From Lineus longissimus (Eukaryota > Nemertea > Pilidiophora > Heteronemertea > Lineidae), in assembly GCF_910592395.1 (NCBI RefSeq), contig NC_088310.1, positions 11,231,501 through 11,295,500 on the forward strand: 64,000 nucleotides of DNA, in the 5' to 3' direction. Made by a program: the position numbers and the translations under genes. The notes beneath the pieces are model-generated. The model searched no databases and was not told the origin of the DNA. It saw nothing but the letters and a program-made list of their open reading frames with translations. Of this stretch, positions 9,487-19,067 are shown one piece after another. How positions within the stretch are numbered: the first letter of the stretch is position 1; each line of letters opens with the position of its first letter.

Positions 9487-10152
9487 ATGAACGAAACTGT
9501 ACCAAGTAGAATGCCATTGACAGGAAGAAATCGAAGAACAGTGGCGGATGAGGCAAAACGGATTGGCGTGGTAAACCAATTCTATGAAAATTTAGCTGAT
9601 GCTCCTCAAGAAGAACTGGAGGCTGGCAATCTGACGCGCTGTCCATCACAGGTCGTTCTGCGCAAAGCGGTGTCAGAAATAGTGGCGAAGGAAATCCTTC
9701 ATCATGATTTCATTCAAGAGGTGATGTTGCTAAAACGCGTGTATTTGGATGAAGATGGAGATGTTCCAGGTATGGGATATATTCAGAACATTTCTGCGGA
9801 CCCATTCTACGTTCATTTGTATTCCCGGAGGCAAGTTGACCTGATGTGTGACTTGTCCAAAAATGGCCAGTTGGATCTATATTTTGATGCAACAGGAAGC
9901 ATTTTGCAGAAGATACCCGAGCAGCACAGATCACTCTTGTACTCACTTGTCATAAAGGATGTAGAGGACCTGCCTCCAATCTCTGTTGCTGACTTTTTGA
10001 CAACTGACCATACCGTCCCAGCTCTATGCCATTTTCACAGCTGCATTCTCAGAGTAGGTGTAGTTCAGCAAAAGCATCGCATAAATCCGAGGAAAGTGGA
10101 AACCGACTGGAGCTGGTCCCTCATTCAAAGCAGTCTCCAAACATTTAACTGA
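9487..10152 (+). CDS. DDE transposase-like protein, N-terminal part (ends at in-frame TGA)
   Basis: This frame (open since 9361; first ATG 9487) encodes the first half of a protein resembling RNase H-fold transposases. A conserved-looking block GYIQNISADPF leads into LYFDATGS, whose aspartate (codon 9886-9888) is a good first catalytic residue. It is followed by LTTDHTVPALCHF and ETDWSWSLIQS, whose aspartate (codon 10105-10107) is a good second one. The frame stops at TGA 10150-10152, but similarity-type features continue in the same frame directly after it, so the stop interrupts the gene rather than ending it. Transposases of this kind linked to Ulp1-type proteases are known in the KDZ/Zisupton group; membership in that group is only a suggestion here. 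Confidence 0.62.
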   Translation: MNETVPSRMPLTGRNRRTVADEAKRIGVVNQFYENLADAPQEELEAGNLTRCPSQVVLRKAVSEIVAKEILHHDFIQEVMLLKRVYLDEDGDVPGMGYIQNISADPFYVHLYSRRQVDLMCDLSKNGQLDLYFDATGSILQKIPEQHRSLLYSLVIKDVEDLPPISVADFLTTDHTVPALCHFHSCILRVGVVQQKHRINPRKVETDWSWSLIQSSLQTFN

Positions 10153-11118
10153 ATGTCAGTCAAAGCGTACCTCAATATATCAATGAGTGTACACCAACGT
10201 ATCTACAGTTTGGTGGGGGAATTGACGGTGGTACATCTGTGCACCGCACATATGATGCACAATTTAGCAATAAACCTAAGAGACACAACCAAGAAGATGA
10301 AACCTCTGAGAAAAATGCTGATGCAGATGTTTCCCTGTTTAATTAATACAACTGGGCTAAAGGAAGCATCTGTGGTATTTAAAGACTGCTGCCTCATTCT
10401 CAAGAGTCAACGCCTGAGCAAGTCTGTGAGTGAGGCCGTAAAGAGAATTACGGACATGGCACCAGCACTGAACCAAGAAGATGACGAAGAGGTGACGAAC
10501 CCTGGGCCTATCGGTGATGGCGATCATGATCCATTCATCGATGGTGGAACAATTCGAGAAGCATCACCATTCACCGAGTTCTTTCAGAAGATTGCCGATA
10601 GCATCGAACTCAATGAAGATAAAGATGATGAGCCAAACCCGCACAAGTCGGAGGAGCACTTGGATCTCTTTCTTCGCAAATATATGCCCATCTACCCTTT
10701 GATCAGTGGGATGCTCCTTGGAAATCTGGAACGATATCTACCAGATGCCATTGAAGCTCGAGAAGGCGAAGATGAAGAGAAGGAGACGCGTGACACCAAT
10801 GCACCCGTTGAAGCATGGTTTAAAACCATCAAAATAGATGTGCTACGGAGAAAGCGTGGGCTGAGGCCTGCTCTCTTTATAAAAGCACTCAGGAAAAAAA
10901 TGCGGGGTAGGCTGAGAGAAAGAGACTTTCCGCACATTCAGAAGGGAAAGAAGGGCAGAAAGACGCCGAAGAAGAATAAGACAAAGGGGGTGTATCAAAA
11001 ATCGAGGTCCAAGAAAAGAGGACAAAAAGCAAGGCGAGGGAGTAAGCAGCCAGAGAGTGATACAGCAGATAGTATCACTATAGAATTATCCGAAGAGACC
11101 TGGTGCAGAGATAAATAG
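10153..11118 (+). CDS. DDE transposase-like protein, C-terminal part (between TGA and TAG)
   Basis: This is the same reading frame as the preceding segment, with ATG immediately after the TGA. It contains VHLCTAHMMHN, a C-x-x-H motif such as lies between the second and third catalytic residues of MULE- and KDZ-like transposases. It then has a long acidic insert (EEVTNPGPIGDGDHDPF) and APVEAWFKTIKID, where the glutamate (codon 10810-10812) fits the third catalytic residue. The end is strongly basic (KGKKGRKTPKKNKTKG), suggesting DNA contact or nuclear localisation. It stops at TAG 11116-11118, after which the frame remains open into the protease segment. It could be a broken piece of one gene, or be made by readthrough. 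Confidence 0.6.
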   Translation: MSVKAYLNISMSVHQRIYSLVGELTVVHLCTAHMMHNLAINLRDTTKKMKPLRKMLMQMFPCLINTTGLKEASVVFKDCCLILKSQRLSKSVSEAVKRITDMAPALNQEDDEEVTNPGPIGDGDHDPFIDGGTIREASPFTEFFQKIADSIELNEDKDDEPNPHKSEEHLDLFLRKYMPIYPLISGMLLGNLERYLPDAIEAREGEDEEKETRDTNAPVEAWFKTIKIDVLRRKRGLRPALFIKALRKKMRGRLRERDFPHIQKGKKGRKTPKKNKTKGVYQKSRSKKRGQKARRGSKQPESDTADSITIELSEETWCRDK

Positions 11119-11145
11119 AAGACACCAGTTCATAAGAGAGGTGGT

Positions 11146-12969
11146 ATGAAACAGTCTGCACGAAAAAAAGAAAAAAGTGGTGCAGGTAAAGAGAAGAAGC
11201 AGTGTGCAGACAAAGATCAGGTCAAACGGACTAATGGAGATAAGAAGAAGCCAGCTAGAACACCAAGGGTAGCGGCTGGCCATGCCAAAGCATCAGTTAA
11301 AAATCAGGTTCAAGAACAATCCGGGCCTAAGGCATTGAAGGTTGACCGCGGTTTTAGAAAAATGGGTAACCGGAGGAACAACTGTTGGTTAAACGCTTCA
11401 GTTCAAGCTATCATGTCGACTGCAGCCGGAAAAGGACTAAGGAGTGCACCAAAAGATATGTTTACAGATGAAGAAGATCGTGGGAAAGCTGTGCTTCCAC
11501 TCCTTGTAAAATACGGTGATCACCATGGTGACACAACACCCTGGTCAGTAATCGAAAGAACCCTTAGAAAAGTGACAAAAAGTAGTACCAATTTAGTTCT
11601 TGGTCGACAAAATGATGCACAAGAATTCTTCCAGAGATGCCTTGGTTCTATGATGCATGCATTGCAAATAAACAACTTTCCCATAAGTCAAACAATCCGA
11701 TGTCACGAATGCGGCAGAGTAGGAGAGCCAGTGAATACTGAATCCACAGAGCTGATTGTCAACGTGTCCAAGGCCGGAGTGACATATTTACAGGATGTAA
11801 TAGATAATTACATCAGAGAAGAACCGTTGCCCGATTGTAAGTGCCCCTGTAATGGAGGTATTATGCACAGGGAAACTGCAATACGTCGCCCACCAAGTGT
11901 TCTTGTTTTTGTGATTTCACGAAATCAAGGTGAAGCGGGTGGCAAGTTGAAATCCCGTGTTGAACCTGCAGATGTGTTGACTATGAAACACCTGCTGGGA
12001 ATATCATCCTTTTCGCTGCGGTCCATAATTGTCCATCGTGGCGCGAGTGCCCACGTCGGCCACTACGTCACTCATGTAAAGGAAGAAGACGGAACGTGGG
12101 TACGCTGCGATGATGATAGCATTGATGTTATTCCGAAAGACAAGGAAATATCTAATCAAAGCTACGTCATCATATATGAAAAGCAAAAGGCGCAAGCGAG
12201 TCCCAACAGCGAGCTGAAGGCTAATGTGGAGGTCAACCAGCAGACAGAAACGAAAGGTTGCAGCAGCACCACAAGCCCCGCCACTGAAGAAGATCTTCAA
12301 CGACAAGCCCTTGTTTCTGTGCTTGGAAGCATCAGAAGCAAAGCGGAAGAGACCATCGTAGAATTCGGTACACATAGCCTGACCAACAGAGATATGCAAA
12401 GGATACTGGGAATCGGTTGGCTCAATGACAAAGTAATAGATGCATATCTTAGTCTGATATGTAACAGAAGCAAGATGGAAGGATTCCCAAGGGTGTTTGC
12501 TTTCCAAAGTCAATGGTTCGTGCAGTTGAGTAAAGAGGACAAGACCCCAAAGGATTTGATAAAATGGGCAAAGAACGAGAATCTGATGAATTACGAGTTG
12601 ATATTCTTTCCAGTAAACACAGGATGTCATTGGTTCTTGATCGCTGTCGACATGGTGCGGAAAACCGCCACGCTCTATGACTCTCTCGAAATTCCTGGAT
12701 GCATGGATGGAAGACTGGATTGTGCAAGACTTGCAATCAAAGTAGTTGAAGCCAACATAGAGGCAAACACACCGTCGATTGAATACTCATTCACTGCACA
12801 TCAGGCACTGGTCACACAACAAACAAATACGAATGACTGTGGCGCATATGTTTGCTATTTTGCGCGATGTGCCAGTGCCAAAGTACGTAGCGACATGAAA
12901 GGTTCCGTTGAGACGCAACAAGAGAGAGCAAATACTATAAGCAGTCTGTACAGAAACAAGCTAGATTAA
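11146..12969 (+). CDS. USP (C19) and Ulp1/SENP (C48) double protease
   Basis: This 607-residue frame holds two complete-looking cysteine-protease domains behind a lysine-rich leader. Residues about 70-350 are a ubiquitin-specific protease: Cys box GNRRNNCWLNASVQAI with C80, DAQEFFQR, a zinc-type pair of CxxC/CxC clusters (CHEC, CKCPC), His box GHYVTHVKEEDGTWV with H306, and a final YVIIYEK. Residues about 410-590 are an Ulp1/SENP-type peptidase: GWLNDKVIDAYL, GCHWFLIAVD with H495, LYDSL with D512, Q559, and NDCGAYVC with C565. The expected activities are removal of ubiquitin and of SUMO or a related modifier. All triad residues are present. It lies in the same frame as the upstream transposase segments, with only TAG 11116-11118 between. 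ATG 11146 is the first ATG after that stop. Confidence 0.85.
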   Translation: MKQSARKKEKSGAGKEKKQCADKDQVKRTNGDKKKPARTPRVAAGHAKASVKNQVQEQSGPKALKVDRGFRKMGNRRNNCWLNASVQAIMSTAAGKGLRSAPKDMFTDEEDRGKAVLPLLVKYGDHHGDTTPWSVIERTLRKVTKSSTNLVLGRQNDAQEFFQRCLGSMMHALQINNFPISQTIRCHECGRVGEPVNTESTELIVNVSKAGVTYLQDVIDNYIREEPLPDCKCPCNGGIMHRETAIRRPPSVLVFVISRNQGEAGGKLKSRVEPADVLTMKHLLGISSFSLRSIIVHRGASAHVGHYVTHVKEEDGTWVRCDDDSIDVIPKDKEISNQSYVIIYEKQKAQASPNSELKANVEVNQQTETKGCSSTTSPATEEDLQRQALVSVLGSIRSKAEETIVEFGTHSLTNRDMQRILGIGWLNDKVIDAYLSLICNRSKMEGFPRVFAFQSQWFVQLSKEDKTPKDLIKWAKNENLMNYELIFFPVNTGCHWFLIAVDMVRKTATLYDSLEIPGCMDGRLDCARLAIKVVEANIEANTPSIEYSFTAHQALVTQQTNTNDCGAYVCYFARCASAKVRSDMKGSVETQQERANTISSLYRNKLD

Positions 12970-12973
12970 AATG

Positions 12974-12979
12974 AATAAA
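12974..12979 (+). promoter_or_regulatory. Polyadenylation signal AATAAA
   Basis: A canonical AATAAA lies five bases after the stop codon of the protease frame, within the unique 98-bp tail before array B. It is well placed to end the module's transcript. The very short 3' UTR would suit a compact mobile-element gene. Confidence 0.55.
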
Positions 12980-13083
12980 AAATCTATGCGTGCTGCTTCA
13001 TGTATTATTGCTGCGGTGTATACGTCAAGATCTTTTCGCTAATTAAACTATCATGTCAAAGTTAGGTCGGGTGGGTGATAATA

Positions 13084-13689
13084 CCATCGCTAACCCGCAA
13101 CCTCGCCATGCTCCAACAGCCTCAAATTGATATCGGGTGGGTGATTATATCATCGCTAACCCGCAACCTCACAATGTTTCAACAGCCTCAACGTGATATC
13201 GGGTGTGTGATAATACCATCGCTAACCTGCAACCTCGCCATTCCTCAAGTGGTGGGTGATAATACCATCGCTAACCCGCAACCTCGCCATGTTTCAACGA
13301 GTGGGTGATAATGCCATCGATTACCTGTAACCTCGCCATTCCTCAACGGGTGGGTGATAATACCATCGCTAACCCACAACCTCGCCATGTTTCAACGGGT
13401 GGGTGATAATGCCATCGCTTACCTGTAACCTCGCCATTCCTCAACGGGTGGGTGATAATAGCATCGCTAACCTGTAACCTCGCCATGTTTCAACGGGTGG
13501 GTGATAATGCCATCGCTTACCTGTAACCTCGCCATTCCTCAACGGGTGGGTGATAATACCATCGCTAACCTGTAACCTCGCCATTCCTCAACGGGAGGGT
13601 GATAATACCATCGCTAACCCACAACCTCGCCATGCTTCAACGGGTGGATGATAATACCATCGCTAACCTGTAACCTCGCCATTCCTCAA
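13084..13689 (+). repeat. Left array edge, copy 2 (paired with 7685-8290)
   Basis: This is the counterpart of the edge of array A at an offset of 5,399 bp, including both 66-bp units and the same order of variants (for example GATAATGCCATCGATTACC). Here the edge is preceded by 16 bases of satellite and then the tail of the protease module, whereas in array A it is preceded by DIRS sequence. Confidence 0.85.
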
Positions 13690-14468
13690 CGGGTGGGTGA
13701 TAATACCATCGCTAACCCACAACCTCGCCATGCTTCAACGGGTGGGTGATAATACCATCGCTAACCCACAACCTCGCATGCTTCAACGGGTGGGTGATAA
13801 TACCATCGCTAACCCACAACCTCGCCATGCTTCAACGGGTGGGTGATAATACCATCGCTAACCTGTAACCTCGTCATTCCTCAACGGGTGGGTGATAATA
13901 CCATCGCTAACCCACAACCTCGCATGCTTCAACGGGTGGGTGATAATACCATCGCTAACCAACTACCTCGCAATGCTTCAACGGGTGGGTGATAATACCA
14001 TCGCTAACCCACAACCTCGCCATGCTTCAACGGGTGGGTGGTAATACCATCGCTAACCTGTAACCTCGTCATTCCTCAACGGGTGGTTGATAATACCATC
14101 GTTAACCCACAACCTCGCCATGCTTCAACGGGTGGGTGATAATACCATCGCTAACCCACAACCTCGCCATGCTTCAACGGGTGGGTGATAATACCATCGC
14201 TAACCCACAACCTCACCATGCTTCAATGGGTGGGTGATAATACCATCGCTAACCTGTAACCTCGCCATTCCTCAACGGGTGGGTGATAATACCATCGCTA
14301 ACCCACAACCTCGCCATGCTTCATCGGGTGGGTGATAATACCATCGCTAACCCACAACCTCGCCATGATTCAACGGGTGGGTGATAATACCATCGCTAAC
14401 CCACAACCTCGCCATGCTTCAACGGGTGGGTGATAATTACATCGCTAACCTGTAACCTCGCCATTCCT

Positions 14469-17406
14469 CAACGGATGGGTGATAATACCATCGCTAACCC
14501 ACAACCTCGCCATGCTTCAACGGGTGGGTGATAATACCATCGCTAACCTGTAACCTCGTCATTCCTCAACGGATGGGTGATAATACCATCGCTAACCCAC
14601 AACCTCGCCATGCTTCAACGGGTGGGTGATAATACCATCGCTAACCCACAACCTCGCCATGCTTCAACGGGTGGGTGATAATACCATCGCTAACCCGCAA
14701 CCTCGCCATGTTTCAACAGGTGGGTGATAATACCATCGCTAACCCACAACCTCGCCATGCTTCAACGGGTGGGTGATAATACCATCACTAACCCACAACC
14801 TCGCCATGCTTCAACGGGTGGGTGATAATACCATCGCTAACCCACAACCTCGCCATGCTTCAACGGGTGGGTGATAATACCATCGCTAACCCACAACCTC
14901 GCCATGCTTCAACTGGTGGGTGATAATACCATCGCTAACACGAAACCTCGCCATGTTTCAACGGGTGGGTGATAATACCATCGCTAACCCACAACCTCCC
15001 CATGCTTCAACGGGTGGGTGTTAATACCATCGCTAACCTGTTACCTCGCCATTCCTCAACGGGTGGGTGATAATACCATCGCTAACCTGTAACTTCGCCA
15101 TTCCTCAACGGGTGGGTGATAATACCATCGCTAACCCACAACCTCGCCATGCTTCAACGGGTGGGTGATAATACCATCGCTAACCCACAACCTCGCCATT
15201 CCTCAACGGGTGGGTGATAATACCATCGCTAACCTGTAACCTCGCCATTCCTCAACGGGTGGGTGATAATACCATCGCTAAACTGTAACCTCTTCATTCC
15301 TCAACGGGTGGGTGATAATACCATCGCTAACCTGTTACCTCGCCATGCTTCAACGAGTGGGTGATAATGCCGTCGCTTACCTGTAACCTCGCCATACCTC
15401 AACGGGTGGGTGATAATACCATCGCTAACCCACAACCTCTCCATGCTTCAACGGGTGGGTGATAATACCATCGCTAACCCACAACCTCGCATGCTTCAAC
15501 GGGTGGGTGATAATACCATCGCTAACCCACAACCTCGCCATGCTTCAACGGGTTGGTGATAATACCATCCCTAACCCACAACCTCGCCATGCTTCAACGG
15601 GTGGGTGATAGTACCATCGCTAACCTGTAACCTCGTCATTCCTCAACTGGTGGGTGATAATACCATCGTTAACCCACAACCTCGCCATGCTTCAACGGGT
15701 GGGTGATAATACCATCGCTAACCCACAACCTCGCCATGCTTCAACGGGTGGGTGATAATACCATCACTAACCCACAACCTCACCATGCTTCAACGGGTGG
15801 GTGATAATACCATCGCTAACCTGTAACCTCGCCATTCCTCAACGGGTGGGCGATAATACAAGCGCTAACCCACAACCTCGCCATGCTTCAACGGGTGGGT
15901 GATAATACCATCGCTAACCCACAACCTCGCCATGATTCAACGGATGGGTGATAATACCATCGCTAACCCACAACCTCGCCATGCTTCAACGGGTGGGTGA
16001 TAATACCATCGCTAACCTGTAACCTCGTCATTCCTCAACGGATGGGTGATAATACCATCGCTAACCCACAACCTCGCCATGCTTCAACGGGTGGGTGATA
16101 ATACCATCGCTAACCCACAACCTCGCCATGCTTCAACGGGTGGGTGATAATACCATCGCTAACCCGCAACCTCGCCATGTTTCAACAGGTGGGTGATAAT
16201 ACCATCGCTAACCCACAACCTCGCCATGCTTCAACGGGTGGGTGATAATACCATCACTAACCCACAACCTCGCCATGCTTCAACGGGTGGGTGATAATAC
16301 CATCGCTAACCCACAACCTCGCCATGCTTCAACGGGTGGGTGATAATACCATCGCTAACCCACAACCTCGCCATGCTTCAACTGGTGGGTGATAATACCA
16401 TCGCTAACACGAAACCTCGCCATGTTTCAACGGGTGGGTGATAATACCATCGCTAACCCACAACCTCCCCATGCTTCAACGGGTGGGTGTTAATACCATC
16501 GCTAACCTGTTACCTCGCCATTCCTCAACGGGTGGGTGATAATACCATCGCTAACCTGTAACTTCGCCATTCCTCAACGGGTGGGTGATAATACCATCGC
16601 TAACCCACAACCTCGCCATGCTTCAACGGGTGGGTGATAATACCATCGCTAACCCACAACCTCGCCATTCCTCAACGGGTGGGTGATAATACCATCGCTA
16701 ACCTGTAACCTCGCCATTCCTCAACGGGTGGGTGATAATACCATCGCTAAACTGTAACCTCTTCATTCCTCAACGGGTGGGTGATAATACCATCGCTAAC
16801 CTGTTACCTCGCCATGCTTCAACGAGTGGGTGATAATGCCGTCGCTTACCTGTAACCTCGCCATACCTCAACGGGTGGGTGATAATACCATCGCTAACCC
16901 ACAACCTCTCCATGCTTCAACGGGTGGGTGATAATACCATCGCTAACCCACAACCTCGCATGCTTCAACGGGTGGGTGATAATACCATCGCTAACCCACA
17001 ACCTCGCCATGCTTCAACGGGTTGGTGATAATACCATCCCTAACCCACAACCTCGCCATGCTTCAACGGGTGGGTGATAGTACCATCGCTAACCTGTAAC
17101 CTCGTCATTCCTCAACTGGTGGGTGATAATACCATCGTTAACCCACAACCTCGCCATGCTTCAACGGGTGGGTGATAATACCATCGCTAACCCACAACCT
17201 CGCCATGCTTCAACGGGTGGGTGATAATACCATCACTAACCCACAACCTCACCATGCTTCAACGGGTGGGTGATAATACCATCGCTAACCTGTAACCTCG
17301 CCATTCCTCAACGGGTGGGCGATAATACAAGCGCTAACCCACAACCTCGCCATGCTTCAACGGGTGGGTGATAATACCATCGCTAACCCACAACCTCGCC
17401 ATGCTT
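14469..17406 (+). repeat. Tandem pair of 1,469-bp higher-order repeats
   Basis: Rare unit variants recur at exactly 1,469 bp: TTTCAACAGG at 14711 and 16180, the AACTGGTGGG unit at 14911 and 16380, and AGCGCTAACC at 15861 and 17330. The length equals 30 units minus one base, explained by one 48-bp unit (TCGCATGC) per copy. Similarity breaks near 14469 and 17406, where variant order differs. The limits are approximate to within a unit. Confidence 0.85.
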
Positions 17407-18844
17407 CAACGGGTGGGTGATAATACCATCGCTAACCCAGAACCTCGCCATGCTTCAACGGTTTGGTGATAATTACATCACTAACCCACAACCTTGCCAT
17501 GCTTCAACGGGTGGGTGATAATACCATCGCTAACCCACAACCTCGCCATGCTTCAACGGGTGGGTGATAATACCATCGCTAACCCACAACTTCGCATGCT
17601 TCAACGGGTGGGTGATAATACCATCGCTAACCCATAACCTTTCCATGCTTCAACGGGTGGGTGATAATACCATCGCTAACCCACAACCTCGCCATTCCTC
17701 AACGGGTGGGTGATAATACCATTGCTAACCCACAACCTCGCCATGCTTCAATGGGTGGGTGATAATACCATCGCTAACCCACAACCTCGCATGCTTCAAC
17801 GGGTGAGTGATAATACCATCGCTAAACCACAAACTCGCCATGCTTCAACGGGTGGGTGATAATACCATCGCTAACCCACAACCTCGCCATGCTTCAACGG
17901 GTGGGTGATAATACCATCGCTAACCTGTAACCTCGTCATTCCACAACGGGTGGGTGATAACACAATCGTTAACCCACAACCTCGCCATGCTTCAACGGGT
18001 GGGTGATAATACCATCGCTAACCCACAACCTCGCCATGCTTCAACGGGTGGGTGATAATACCATCGCTAACCCACAACCTCACCATGCTTCAATGGGTGG
18101 GTGATAATACCATCGCTAACCTGTAACCTCGCCATTCCTTAACGGGTGGGTGATAATACCCCCGCTAACCCACAACCTCGCCATGCTTCAACGGGTGGGT
18201 GATAATACCATCGCTAACCCACAACCTCGCCATGCTTCAACGGATGGGTGATAATACCATCGCTAACCCACAACCTCGCCATGCTTCAACGGGTGGGTGA
18301 TAATTACATCGCTAACCTGTAACCTCGCCATTCCTCAACGGGTGGGTGATAATACCATCGCTAACCAACAACCTCGCCATGCTTCAACGGGTGGGTGATA
18401 ATACCATCGCTAACCTGTAACCTCGTCATTCCGCAACGGGTGGGTGATAATACCATCGCTAACCCACAACCTCGCCATGCTTCAACGGGTGGGTGATAAT
18501 ACCCTCGCTAGCCCACAACCTCGCCATGCTTCAACGGGTGGGTGATAATACCATCGCTAACCTGTAACCTCGCCATTCCTCAACGGGTGGGTGATAATAC
18601 CATCGCATACCCACAACCTCGCCATGCTTCAACGGGTGGGTGATAATACCATCGCTAACCTGTAACCTCGTCATTCCTCAACGGATGGGTGATAATACCA
18701 TCGCTAACCCGCAACCTCGCCATGCTTCAACGGGTGGGTGATAATACCATCGCTAACCCACAACCTCGCCATGCTTCAACGGGTGGGTGATAATACCATC
18801 GCTAACCCGCAACCTCGCCATGTTTCAACGGGTGGGTGATAATA

Positions 18845-18849
18845 CCATC
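18845..18849 (+). repeat. 5-bp target site duplication CCATC, left copy
   Basis: CCATC immediately precedes the 5' LTR and is repeated immediately after the 3' LTR at 26209-26213. Five base pairs is the usual duplication made by BEL/Pao integrases. Removing the element plus one copy restores an uninterrupted satellite unit. Confidence 0.93.
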
Positions 18850-19024
18850 TGTTCAGGAGATATTGTTGTCTTTGGCCCCGTTACGGCCCTTGTGGAATTG
18901 TTCGAAAAGTGTAGAATTAGAAACAACATCATATTTGAAACCACGTTTTGCCTTGCCCATTTTTCCATCAAAATACCCATCTTTGACGACAACGAACCAC
19001 AAATAATAGAGATCCTCAAGAACA
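18850..19024 (+). repeat. BEL/Pao 5' LTR
   Basis: This 175-bp direct repeat begins TGTT and ends AACA, the standard TG...CA termini with a 4-bp inverted end. By eye it matches 26034-26208 without a difference. It should carry the element's promoter and polyadenylation signals; an AATAATA-like run (about 19001-19008) is near its 3' end, but no canonical signal was seen. Confidence 0.95.
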
Positions 19025-19025
19025 T

Positions 19026-19040
19026 ATTGGTATACAGAGC
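19026..19040 (+). other. Candidate primer-binding site
   Basis: TGGTATACAGAGC starts at 19028, three bases after the 5' LTR. A PBS normally begins TGG, complementary to the CCA tail of the priming tRNA, close to the LTR. The tRNA was not identified, so the call rests on position and the TGG. Confidence 0.45.
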
Positions 19041-19067
19041 GTAGTTAAGTAGAGTACATTTAGAAGG

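Larger units (their letters stand above)
9217..13067 (+). mobile_element. Satellite-embedded transposase/protease module
   Basis: This 3,851-bp non-satellite island is bounded by satellite on both sides, in the same orientation. Array A stops at CCATGC and array B starts at CGGGTGGGTG, so a few unit bases (TTCAA) are missing at the join. Its coding runs in one frame from 9487 to 12969, apart from one TGA and one TAG. The transposase-like part argues for a DNA transposon. No terminal inverted repeats or target duplications were found at the island edges, and the duplicated array edge argues that satellite is part of the mobile or duplicated unit. Confidence 0.55.
13068..18849 (+). repeat. 49-bp satellite array B (about 118 units)
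   Basis: This tandem array has the same 49-bp unit and orientation as array A. It opens with two 66-bp units (13084-13149, 13150-13215), then ordinary variants. A recurrent 48-bp variant lacks one C (TCGCATGCTTC instead of TCGCCATGC). The array ends at the BEL/Pao 5' LTR with CCATC at 18845-18849 and resumes in the same unit phase at 26209. No gene lies within it; short frames at either edge are chance. Confidence 0.97.

Noticed and set aside
9131-9490. A 119-codon frame from array A into the 5' region of the module
   Set aside because: It begins in satellite, has no recognised motif and ends just at the module's ATG. The module frame itself is the supported one.
12004-12630. A 208-codon minus-strand frame opposite the protease gene
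   Set aside because: It lies wholly within the USP/Ulp1 coding, which has clear catalytic motifs on the plus strand. The reverse frame has none.
9217-13067. Terminal inverted repeats of the transposase/protease module
   Set aside because: The left end (CGTACTTCACTG) and the reverse complement of the right end (GACCTAACTTTG) do not match, and no flanking duplication was found.
13075-13308. A 77-codon frame at the start of array B, and the similar tail of the recombinase frame to 7909
   Set aside because: Both are translations of the 66-bp and 49-bp units. They remain open only because of the longer edge units and show no gene features.
18787-19044. An 85-codon frame crossing the satellite into the 5' LTR (and its counterpart at the 3' LTR)
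   Set aside because: It joins satellite and LTR sequence at the insertion point and starts in a repeat unit. It is a by-product of the insertion.
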